This document shows, piece by piece, positions 56,747-64,000 of a stretch of DNA of 64,000 bases. Source of the stretch: Chloroflexota bacterium (GTDB lineage: Bacteria; Chloroflexota; Anaerolineae; Anaerolineales; Villigracilaceae); NCBI GenBank assembly GCA_019873735.1, contig JAIOAQ010000001.1, forward strand, positions 62,001 to 126,000, in the 5' to 3' direction. Within the stretch, counting starts at the first letter, position 1, and the number at the start of each line of letters is the position of its first letter. The notes below the pieces were generated by a model. It had not been told where the DNA came from and did not search any database. It saw nothing but the letters and a program-made list of their open reading frames with translations. Both the position numbers and the translations under genes were made by a program.

Positions 56747-57682
56747 ATGACAATTGAAACACTCCCTCCAATTCACAGGAATGAGCGCGCATCGTTGACG
56801 CGCTTTGCATGGCTGTCCATTGCCGCGGCTGTGCTTACGATAACGTTGAAACTTATTGCCTACCTGTTGACCGGCTCTGTTGGGCTGCTCTCGGATGCGA
56901 TCGAATCGGTCATCAACCTGATTGCCGGCGCGATGGCCCTGTGGATGCTGACCATTGCGGCGCGCCCGCCGGATGAAAGTCACCTTTACGGCCACAGCAA
57001 AGCCGAATATTTTGCCAGCACGGTTGAGGGCGGCCTCATTTTTATGGCGGCGGTAAGCATTGCGGTAACGGCTGTGGAGCGCATCATCACCCCCAGGCCC
57101 CTGGAGCAGGTCGGTTTGGGCTTGGGCGTTTCGGTGCTGGCCTCGTTGATCAACTTTGGCGTTTCCAGAGTTCTCTTAACTGCTGGCAAGAAACACAACT
57201 CCATTACTTTGGAGGCTGACGCTCATCACCTGATGACCGACGTCTGGACTTCGGTTGGAGTCCTGGTTGGTGTGGCAATGGTTGCTCTCACGGGTTGGCT
57301 CATCCTGGACCCGATTGTTGCCCTCGCGGTGGCTGCAAATATCATCTGGACGGCCGTATCGCTGATACGCCGTTCGGTTGCCGGGCTGATGGACGCCTCC
57401 CTGCCTGTTGCAGACCAGGAAAAGATAGAGGTCGTCCTTGAGTCCTATCGTAAGAAGAAAATAGGCTTTCACGCTCTGCTGACCCGCCAGGCCGCGGCGC
57501 GCAAGTTTGTCTCGGTCCATGTGCTTGTGCCGGGTCAGATGACCGTTCATGACGCTCACCATCTGGCCGAAGACATTGAGCGGGATATACGCCAGGCGGT
57601 TGGCGAGGCCTCGGTCATCACGCACATAGAACCGATTGACGATGAGATTTCCGATTACGATATCTCCCTTGATCGCTCTTGA
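56747..57682 (+). CDS. Cation diffusion facilitator (CDF) transporter
   Basis: 311 residues. Six transmembrane helices and the metal sites LLSDAIESVINLI (helix 2) and EADAHHLMTDVWTS (helix 5). The C-terminal cytoplasmic domain VSVHVLVPGQMTVHDAHHLA is the CDF regulatory fold. It exports a divalent metal such as Zn, Mn, Fe or Co in exchange for protons; the specificity is not clear. It follows the paralog pair by 12 bases. Confidence 0.88.
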   Translation: MTIETLPPIHRNERASLTRFAWLSIAAAVLTITLKLIAYLLTGSVGLLSDAIESVINLIAGAMALWMLTIAARPPDESHLYGHSKAEYFASTVEGGLIFMAAVSIAVTAVERIITPRPLEQVGLGLGVSVLASLINFGVSRVLLTAGKKHNSITLEADAHHLMTDVWTSVGVLVGVAMVALTGWLILDPIVALAVAANIIWTAVSLIRRSVAGLMDASLPVADQEKIEVVLESYRKKKIGFHALLTRQAAARKFVSVHVLVPGQMTVHDAHHLAEDIERDIRQAVGEASVITHIEPIDDEISDYDISLDRS

Positions 57683-57723
57683 GCCGGTTCCTTTTATGCT
57701 TTGATTGCAAGGTTTATGGGGGT

Positions 57724-58884
57724 TTAGAGCCAGCGCATTGCCGGCCGGTCGAGGATGCGATCTTTCCAGGTGGCAGTGCCAGAGGCTGTTTGTACCAGAG
57801 AGCGTAGCGCCACCAGCAGGAAGAGGAACATGGTCAGGGGATAGAAGAGCGCCAGGTAGACCGGAAATTTAAAACGTCGGTAGGCCAGGCTCCATAAAAG
57901 CAGAGAGAGCACCACCGCCAGGGATGCGGCTTCGGGGGAAAATGGGGTAAGCGGGTATTCCATCCAGCGGGAAAGGATGGCGAGGGCCGGCTCGATGAAA
58001 GCCAGGCCAATGACCGTCCAGCCGATCAGGTAAGGCAGGATGCGGTAGTCAAAGACGGCAAAAATGTTTTTGCTAAAGCCATCAACGGCTTCCCAGAAGC
58101 CGCTATACATGCGGCAGGAGAGATGCCGCGTGCCATCCAGGAAGCGCCATTCTCCCCCTGCGGCAATCAAGTTGCGTCCAAGGGACATGTCGTCCACAAT
58201 TTCGGAGCGCACAGCCTCAAAACCGCCAATGCGTTCATAGGCCTGGCGGCGAAAGAGCATGAATTGGCCAATGGTGACCGAAAGCGATGCCCAATGCAAT
58301 TTTTGCACCAACCGCAAGGGTAAGAAGGTGAGAATGCCAAAGCCCATAAAGGGGACAATGAGTTTTTCGCCCCAGGTGATCACTTCTTCATGTGGGAAGG
58401 CGGTGACCAGGTCGGCATGTTCGGCTAAAAGGGCCGAGACGCTTGCCCGTAACATATCGGGCGCATGACGGGTATCGGCATCGGTGAAGAGGAGCAAATC
58501 GCCGCTGGAGGCTTGATAGAGTTGGTGGCAGGCCCAATGCTTGCCCAGCCAGCCCTCGGGCAGGGGCGCACCCTTGAGGACCCGCAGCCGGCTATGGTCC
58601 CGAGAAAGTTTTTGCAAAATTTTAGGGGTGTCGTCGGTCGAATGGTCGTCCAGGACGATGACTTCATAATCGGGATAATCCTGTGCCAGGAGAGAAGTGA
58701 CACAGGTTTCAATATTGCGGGCCTCGTTGCGAGCCGGGACAAGCACCGAAAGACGCGGCCAGTTTGTTGCCCTTGGGTACTGGTCGAAACGGCGCAGGCT
58801 CAGATGGTTTGCTATGGCTGTTACCAGGCCAAAGGTCAGGAAAAGGATGACAAAGAGTTCGTGGGGGTGGAAAGGCAGAGTCAC
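57724..58884 (-). CDS. Membrane glycosyltransferase, family 2
   Basis: 386 residues from GTG 58884, which overlaps the plsY stop (GTGA). N-terminal helix FVILFLTFGLVTAIANHLSL, then the GT-A domain: RLSVLVPARNEARNI, VIVLDDHSTDDTP, LLLFTDADTRHAP (DxD) and SEIVDDMSLG. Three or four C-terminal transmembrane helices. CrtQ/hopanoid-type glycosyltransferases look similar. The acceptor is likely a lipid; coupling to plsY fits lipid metabolism. Confidence 0.8.
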   Translation of the reverse strand: MTLPFHPHELFVILFLTFGLVTAIANHLSLRRFDQYPRATNWPRLSVLVPARNEARNIETCVTSLLAQDYPDYEVIVLDDHSTDDTPKILQKLSRDHSRLRVLKGAPLPEGWLGKHWACHQLYQASSGDLLLFTDADTRHAPDMLRASVSALLAEHADLVTAFPHEEVITWGEKLIVPFMGFGILTFLPLRLVQKLHWASLSVTIGQFMLFRRQAYERIGGFEAVRSEIVDDMSLGRNLIAAGGEWRFLDGTRHLSCRMYSGFWEAVDGFSKNIFAVFDYRILPYLIGWTVIGLAFIEPALAILSRWMEYPLTPFSPEAASLAVVLSLLLWSLAYRRFKFPVYLALFYPLTMFLFLLVALRSLVQTASGTATWKDRILDRPAMRWL

Positions 58885-59486
58885 GCGTTCCTCCGCAAGA
58901 GCAAGTCGGTCACCCAGTTGCGCAGATGCGGACGGCGGATAAGGTCGCGGCGGTGAGTCCAGAAGATGACCGAAGTATTGAGCGCCGCGAAAGTCAGCAG
59001 CCACGGGTCGCCTGCAAGAAAAGCGTAGCCCAAAAGGGCCAACATGCCCACACAGGCCGACCAGGCATCTTCGGTTTGCAGCAACGTAAAAGGCAAAGCC
59101 AGTGCACCATAAATGGGAAAGGCCGACGGGCCAATCAGTGCCACCCAGACCCCGCCGGTGGCTGCCAGGGCCTTGCCGCCGCGAAAGCGCAGGAAGGGAG
59201 AGAAGGCATGACCCAACACGGGGGAGATGGCCACCGGCACCAAATTCCAGGCGGTCAGGCCAACGCCTTGCGCCAGATAGACCGGCAGGAAACCTTTCGC
59301 CATATCGAGCAGAATGGCCGGAATGCCTGCTTTCAGGCCACCCGCCTTGATGGCATTGGCGCCGCCGGGGTTACCGTCGCCCACCGTGCGGATGTCGCGT
59401 CTGGCAACAAACTTACCAATCAGGAGCGAGAAGGGGATGGAGCCAAGAAAAAAACCAAGCAATGACCAGAAAAGAATATCCAACAT
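58881..59486 (-). CDS. plsY: Glycerol-3-phosphate acyltransferase PlsY
   Basis: 201 residues. PlsY motifs: LGSIPFSLLIGKFVARRDIR, VGDGNPGGANAIKAGG, GHAFSPFLRFRGGKALAATG. It uses acyl-phosphate to make lysophosphatidate. Start at ATG 59486 with GGAGG upstream. Stop overlaps the glycosyltransferase start. Confidence 0.93.
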   Translation of the reverse strand: MLDILFWSLLGFFLGSIPFSLLIGKFVARRDIRTVGDGNPGGANAIKAGGLKAGIPAILLDMAKGFLPVYLAQGVGLTAWNLVPVAISPVLGHAFSPFLRFRGGKALAATGGVWVALIGPSAFPIYGALALPFTLLQTEDAWSACVGMLALLGYAFLAGDPWLLTFAALNTSVIFWTHRRDLIRRPHLRNWVTDLLLRRNA

Positions 59487-59802
59487 GTCGACCTCCAAAC
59501 AAGGAATTTAAAGGTCCTGCCCAACGCAGAACAAGGGAGGAGGAGAGATCAAGTAGGAAATCAATGCTATGTTTTTTTTGCTTGTCAAAGACGTGGCTTC
59601 TATGCGCAACTTTCGCCCCTGACCTTTGAGAAAACCATCAGTCAGGCACCTTTTGACGAAAAGTGCGATGGATTCTTTTAAACCCAGCAAGTGATAAAAA
59701 GATACGGATTTTTGGGGAAAAATAATTGACTCTCACTCATGATATCTATATACTAAGAGCAAGTGTCCTTACCCGCTCTTTGCCAAAGGAGGAGGAAGTA
59801 CT
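59487..59802. promoter_or_regulatory. Divergent intergenic region with the acyl-CoA ligase promoter
   Basis: TTGACT (59726-59731), 17-base spacer, TATACT (59749-59754) drives the ligase. On the minus strand TTGACA (59588-59583) may be a -35 for plsY, but its -10 is unclear. No gene or repeat was recognised in the remainder. Confidence 0.55.
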
Positions 59803-61509
59803 ATGGATTCGCGTCTCTGGTTTGCTCACTATGATGAGGGGGTTCCACATACAATTGAATATCCACCCGTCCCAATTTTCCACTTTTTGGAGGAATCAGC
59901 CAGAAAATATCCCGACAAGCCTTGCACCATCTTCAGAGGGGCGAAAATCTCCTATCAGGAGATGAGCGCCATTACCGATCGGATCGCCGCTGCGCTGGCC
60001 GATCTGGGAGTCAAAAAAGGGGACCGGGTGGGCATTTTCATCCCTAACACGCCTCAATTTGTAATGGCATATTTTGGCATTCTCAAAGCCGGCGGGATTG
60101 TTGTTGCGATTGACTCGCGCTACACCCCGCCGGAAATTGTCCGCCAGGTCAACGATGCCGGCGTTGAGGTCATGTTTGCGATGAGTAATTTCTACAGCAA
60201 GGTGAAGACTGCCCAGCCGGAAACGAAAATCAGAAAAGTCATTGTGACCAACATAAAAGAAACGCTCCCGCCCGCCTTGAGAGTTTTGTTTACATTGCTT
60301 CGGGAAAAGAAAGGCGGCTTCCGCGTGAAACTGGAGGCGGGTGACGTCTGGCTGCCAGACTTGCTGGCCAGGTACAAACCCGAAGACCGGCCAAAAGTGG
60401 AGATTGGGCCGGATGACGTGGCTCTCTTCCAGTATAGCGGGGGCACGACCGGGGTCTCTAAGGCAGCCAAGGCCACGCATAGAAACCTGGTGGCCAATAC
60501 GCTACAAATCATCTCCTGGATGCCCAATTTGGAGCCCAGCAAGGACCTGGTGCTCATGGCCATCCCGCTCTTCCATGTGTATGGCATGGTGGCAGGTATG
60601 CTTTTTGGCGTCTCGGCCGGGGCGGGACTGGTTATGATTCCCAATCCAACCGACCTGCACGACCTCTTCAGCAATATCAAAAAATTCCGCCCGTCCATTT
60701 TCCCCGGCATTCCCAGGCTATATAATGCCATCAACAATCATCCAGACGTGGTTGCCGGGAAATATGACCTGAGTTCTATCAAGGCCTGCATCTCCGGCTC
60801 GGCGCCGCTTCTGCGCGAGACCAAGGAACGCTTTGAGGCGCTTACCGGCGGCAAGGTGGCAGAGGGATATGGGCTTTCAGAAGCGCCAACCGCTACCCAT
60901 TGCAATCCCCTGCTGGGGCTCAATAAAACCGGCTCCATCGGCTTGCCCTTGCCCGATGTAGATGCCAAAATCATTAGTCTGGAAGATGGAAAAACCGAGA
61001 TGAAGATCGGTGAAATCGGCGAACTGGTGATTAATGCCCCACAGGTGATGCAAGGTTACCACAACATGCCCGAAGAAACCGCCCTGACTCTGCGAACATT
61101 GGATGACGGCAAGGTCTGGCTCTTCACCGGAGATATTGCCAAGATGGACGAGGAAGGGTACTTCTACATCGTGGATCGCAAGAAAGAATTGATCAAACCG
61201 GGCGGCGAGCAAGTCTGGCCGCGCGAGGTGGAAGAGGTCATTATCTCGCATCCCAAGGTGCTGGAAGTGGCCGTGGCGGGCGTTCCCGACCCGCTGCAGG
61301 GCGAGGCGGTCAAGGCCTGGGTGGTGGTCAAGCCTGGCGAAACGCTGACCGAAAAAGAGGTCAAGACATGGTGCCGGCAAAGTCTGGCAAAGTACAAGAT
61401 ACCGCGCGAGGTGGAGTTCCGCGAAGAATTGCCCAAAAGCACTGTTGGCAAGACGTTGCGCCGGGAACTGGTACGGCAACATCTGGAAGCCCTGCAAAAA
61501 CAGTCCTGA
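59803..61509 (+). CDS. Long-chain fatty-acid-CoA ligase
   Basis: 568 residues. AMP-binding signatures: LFQYSGGTTGVSKAAKATHR, GYGLSEAPTATH, WLFTGDIAKMDEEGYFYIVD and a C-terminal KSTVGKTLRRELV with the catalytic Lys. It activates fatty acids for beta-oxidation; the facing genes on the other strand supply later steps. AAGGAGGAGG before the ATG is very strong. Own promoter and terminator. Confidence 0.9.
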   Translation: MDSRLWFAHYDEGVPHTIEYPPVPIFHFLEESARKYPDKPCTIFRGAKISYQEMSAITDRIAAALADLGVKKGDRVGIFIPNTPQFVMAYFGILKAGGIVVAIDSRYTPPEIVRQVNDAGVEVMFAMSNFYSKVKTAQPETKIRKVIVTNIKETLPPALRVLFTLLREKKGGFRVKLEAGDVWLPDLLARYKPEDRPKVEIGPDDVALFQYSGGTTGVSKAAKATHRNLVANTLQIISWMPNLEPSKDLVLMAIPLFHVYGMVAGMLFGVSAGAGLVMIPNPTDLHDLFSNIKKFRPSIFPGIPRLYNAINNHPDVVAGKYDLSSIKACISGSAPLLRETKERFEALTGGKVAEGYGLSEAPTATHCNPLLGLNKTGSIGLPLPDVDAKIISLEDGKTEMKIGEIGELVINAPQVMQGYHNMPEETALTLRTLDDGKVWLFTGDIAKMDEEGYFYIVDRKKELIKPGGEQVWPREVEEVIISHPKVLEVAVAGVPDPLQGEAVKAWVVVKPGETLTEKEVKTWCRQSLAKYKIPREVEFREELPKSTVGKTLRRELVRQHLEALQKQS

Positions 61510-61531
61510 AGCGGCATAAGCAGATAAACAA

Positions 61532-61562
61532 AACTCCCGCAGGTTTTGCGCCTGCGGGAGTT
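61532..61562. terminator. Bidirectional terminator between the ligase and SCP2 genes
   Basis: AACTCCCGCAGG / CCTGCGGGAGTT, 12-bp stem. T-rich sequence follows on both strands. Confidence 0.85.
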
Positions 61563-61567
61563 CGCTT

Positions 61568-61894
61568 TTAGCGGATCTTGAACATGGTCATTAACTTCAT
61601 TGCCAGGTTCAGGTCGCCGGAAAGTTTAATTTTGCCCTGCATGAAGGCTTGCATCCCATCCAACTCGCCGGTAAAGATTTTGACGTAATCGGACGAATCG
61701 GCCGCGAGGGTCATCTTGGGATTGGGATGGGTCCCTTTCTCAACGGTGCATTTGTCATCCTTGATGGTAGCAAACCAATCGCCCGCTTCGGCGCCGGTGA
61801 ATTTAAACTGGATGGCGGCATCCAGGCCGGGAGCCTTTTCGGGCAGGAAAGCGGCGGGCATTTTGCCCATGAGGGTTTCGACTGTGAGAGGCAT
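61568..61894 (-). CDS. SCP2 sterol-binding domain protein
   Basis: 108 residues, an SCP2 domain only: AAIQFKFTGAEAGDWFATIK, MTLAADSSDYVKIFTGELDG and MQGKIKLSGDLNLAMKLM. It binds acyl or sterol-like lipids. Last gene after the thiolase; likely assists fatty-acid metabolism. Confidence 0.88.
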   Translation of the reverse strand: MPLTVETLMGKMPAAFLPEKAPGLDAAIQFKFTGAEAGDWFATIKDDKCTVEKGTHPNPKMTLAADSSDYVKIFTGELDGMQAFMQGKIKLSGDLNLAMKLMTMFKIR

Positions 61895-61909
61895 AAGAGT
61901 TCTCCTTTT

Positions 61910-63094
61910 CTACTGAAGATTTTCGAATATTGCGGCCGCGCCCATGCCCCCGCCAATGCACATCGAAACCATGCCATAGCGGGATTTGCGGCGCGCCATT
62001 TCATACACCAATTGAACCGTCAACTTGGCACCGGTACATCCAAGCGGGTGCCCCAGGGCGATGGCGCCGCCGTTGACATTGGTGATTTCTGTATTCAGGT
62101 CGAGTTCGCGGATGACCGCCAGCGACTGAGCGGCAAAGGCCTCGTTCAGTTCAATCAGATCAATCTGATTGAGGCTCAGGCCAGCCAGTTTTAGCGCCTT
62201 TGGAATGGCCACAACCGGGCCTATGCCCATGATTTCGGGCGGCACGCCGCCCACCGCAAAGGCGACAAAACGCGCCAGCGGTTTGAGACCAAGCGCCTGC
62301 GCCCGTTCTGCCGACATTACCACCACCCCCGCTGCCCCATCAGACATTTGGGATGAATTGCCTGCTGTCACCATGCCGCCTTCTTTAAAGGCCGGCTTGA
62401 GTTTGGCAAGCGCTTCCAGGTTTGTGTCGGCGCGCGGCCCTTCATCGCGGCTGACGGTAAATTTCTTGACCGTCGGCTTTCCGTCCGCATCCAGTTCCTT
62501 GATTTCTACGTCAATCGGCACCAGTTCGGGGTCAAACAGGCCCGAAGTGACCGCTTCGGAAGCGCGCTGATGCGAGCGCAGGGAAAAGGCATCCTGGTCC
62601 TCGCGGCTGATTTTGTATTTGACGGCCACGTTCTCGGCAGTCAGGCCCATGTTGGTGTAGTAATGGGGCAATTCGGCGGCAAAGTAAGGGTTCACCGAAA
62701 GTTTGTAGCCCATCATCGGCACCATAGTCATTGATTCAACGCCGCCAGCAATAGCGATGTCAATCTGGCCCGACATAATGGCGTAGGCCACATGGGCAAT
62801 GGATTGCACGCCAGAGGAGCAATAGCGGTTGATTGTTTCGCCGGGGACGCTATCGGGCAAGCCGGCACGCAAGGCGACCATGCGCGCCATATTAAGGCCC
62901 TGCTCCCCTTCTGGGAAGGCACAGCCGAGGACTACATCGTCCACCATGGCCGGTTCCAGGCCGGGAGTACGCTCCAGCAACGCCCGCACGACGGCTGCTG
63001 CCATTTCGTCTGGTCGGACGGTTGCCAGACCGCCGCGTTTGGCTTTTCCCACCGGCGTGCGCACAGCACTGACAATTACGGCTTCACGTGTCAT
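61910..63094 (-). CDS. Acetyl-CoA acyltransferase (thiolase)
   Basis: 394 residues. Thiolase signatures: [18 protein letters not shown] (nucleophilic Cys), [19 protein letters not shown] (His) and [14 protein letters not shown] (second Cys). Acts as the last step of beta-oxidation with the upstream gene's hydratase/dehydrogenase. Gaps of 16 bases on each side indicate one operon. Confidence 0.93.
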   Translation of the reverse strand: MTREAVIVSAVRTPVGKAKRGGLATVRPDEMAAAVVRALLERTPGLEPAMVDDVVLGCAFPEGEQGLNMARMVALRAGLPDSVPGETINRYCSSGVQSIAHVAYAIMSGQIDIAIAGGVESMTMVPMMGYKLSVNPYFAAELPHYYTNMGLTAENVAVKYKISREDQDAFSLRSHQRASEAVTSGLFDPELVPIDVEIKELDADGKPTVKKFTVSRDEGPRADTNLEALAKLKPAFKEGGMVTAGNSSQMSDGAAGVVVMSAERAQALGLKPLARFVAFAVGGVPPEIMGIGPVVAIPKALKLAGLSLNQIDLIELNEAFAAQSLAVIRELDLNTEITNVNGGAIALGHPLGCTGAKLTVQLVYEMARRKSRYGMVSMCIGGGMGAAAIFENLQ

Positions 63095-63110
63095 GTTTCA
63101 CCTCCAAACT

Positions 63111-64000
63111 CTAATTGCGCAGCGGCTTGCCCGTCTGCAGGAGGGCAAACATGCGTTCGTGGGTCTTCTCTTCGCCACACAGCGAGAGGAAGGCTTCCCG
63201 CTCCAGGTCGAGGAAATACTGTTCGCTCACCCAGGTCGGGCGGGTCAGGTCGCCGCCGGTCATCACATGAGCCAGTTTTTTGGCGATCACTTCTTCGTAA
63301 GAGGTGATGTAGTTGCCTTCCTTGTACATCCAGGCGCCCACTTGCAGATTTGCCAGGGCATCGCGGCCGGCCGCATAAATCAATTCGGGCGCGGGAGGAT
63401 GATATCCGCTGGCCGCCATGTGCAGCGCCTCGCGCTTGGCCTCGGTCAGCAAATGGTCGCGGTTCAAAACAATCCGGTCGCTGGGGCCAAGAATGGCAAA
63501 CTGACGGGCTTCTTCGGCGCTGGTGGCCACCTTCGCCTGCCCGATCTGCTCAAACACTTTCATCAGGAAGGGAAAGACCTCGGCGTTAGGAACGCGCATG
63601 CCAGGGTTGACAATACGGCGGACCATTTCTTTCGTCCCGCCGCCGGCTGGGATGACGCCGGCGCCAATTTCCACCAGGCCAATGTAGGTTTCGGCAGCCG
63701 CCACCACCCGGCTGGCATGCATGGTCACTTCACAGCCGCCGCCCAGGGCCAGCCCCGCCGGAGCGACAACAATCGGCTTGGGGAAATAGCGCATGCGCAT
63801 GTTCATGTTTTGGAACTTGCGTACAACGGCATCAAGCATTTCCCACTGACCCGATTTGGCCGCCATGAGAATCATGGCCAGATTCGCCCCGGCGCTGAAG
63901 GGCTCGGTCTCGCCGCCGACCACCAGGCCAACAAATTCGCGGCTGACCCGATCCATGGCCTCGTTGAGCATGTTCATGATGTCATCGTCAATGGCATTCA
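63111..64000 (-). CDS. Enoyl-CoA hydratase/3-hydroxyacyl-CoA dehydrogenase family protein, C-terminal part
   Basis: The frame is open to the right window edge; 296 residues seen. Crotonase pattern: LVVGGETEPFSAGANLAMIL (oxyanion loop) and GLALGGGCEVTMHASRVVAA, then GLVEIGAGVIPAGGGTKEMV. The position after the crotonase core in the C-terminal half carries helices ending in the FadB-like/HAD tail. In many Chloroflexota, a dehydrogenase part precedes this in one long protein. Upstream residues lie outside the window. Confidence 0.8.
   Translation of the reverse strand, partial: NAIDDDIMNMLNEAMDRVSREFVGLVVGGETEPFSAGANLAMILMAAKSGQWEMLDAVVRKFQNMNMRMRYFPKPIVVAPAGLALGGGCEVTMHASRVVAAAETYIGLVEIGAGVIPAGGGTKEMVRRIVNPGMRVPNAEVFPFLMKVFEQIGQAKVATSAEEARQFAILGPSDRIVLNRDHLLTEAKREALHMAASGYHPPAPELIYAAGRDALANLQVGAWMYKEGNYITSYEEVIAKKLAHVMTGGDLTRPTWVSEQYFLDLEREAFLSLCGEEKTHERMFALLQTGKPLRN

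Overview
The window looks like a piece of a Chloroflexota chromosome, most likely class Anaerolineae. That is an inference from gene content: coenzyme F420 biosynthesis together with F420 enzymes, heme A synthase, a Chloroflexota-like conserved hypothetical set, high GC, and many short dispersed intergenic repeats. No rRNA gene is present to settle the taxonomy. About 90% of the sequence is coding, and neighbouring genes are often translationally coupled through ATGA or GTGA overlaps.

Positions 1-7140 hold the end of a glycyl-radical-enzyme activase, a flavin-type split-barrel protein, the aminohydrolase SsnA, a fused dihydropyrimidine-dehydrogenase-like flavoprotein, and F420 genes cofC and cofD. 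Positions 7200-20750 are an accessory region: a SWIM-SNF2 helicase, a pRiA4b ORF-3 protein, a small-protein/nucleotidyltransferase cassette, a type I restriction-modification operon (hsdR-hsdS-transposase-hsdM) with a RAYT transposase inside it, two F420/flavin genes, and a DinJ/YafQ toxin-antitoxin pair. Most dispersed repeats lie here or in the flanking F420 genes. cofE (20800) and the F420-NADP reductase npdG (21849) follow. npdG ends an operon with a membrane-anchored NACHT-HEAT protein and a zinc-ribbon coiled-coil protein.

Positions 25800-43750 are mostly housekeeping: a class A beta-lactamase-like protein with ctaA, proline dehydrogenase, an SDR-UbiA-moeA operon, an unknown two-gene unit beside tRNA-Arg, tpx, hsp20-lon-response regulator-GNAT-mog, efp, a Cys-rich protein with a HAD-DinB fusion, and a DivIC-like/LysA-like pair. 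From 44050 there is a large secreted thermolysin-fold protein whose zinc site looks destroyed, followed by six Fn3-like modules. A compact atpA-atpG-atpD-atpC-mreB operon runs leftwards. Its promoter is divergent from a D-Ala-D-Ala ligase-like gene, which is followed by the SRP RNA, a paralogous membrane-anchored gene pair, and a CDF transporter. The right end holds a glycosyltransferase with plsY, and a fatty-acid module: an acyl-CoA synthetase on the plus strand, and an enoyl-CoA hydratase/hydroxyacyl-CoA dehydrogenase, a thiolase and an SCP2 protein on the minus strand.

The most notable items are the RAYT gene coupled into the restriction operon, dispersed repeats inserted in frame in cofD and cofE, the NACHT-HEAT operon, the degenerate M4 peptidase, and the pseudoknot-like intergenic element upstream of proline dehydrogenase.
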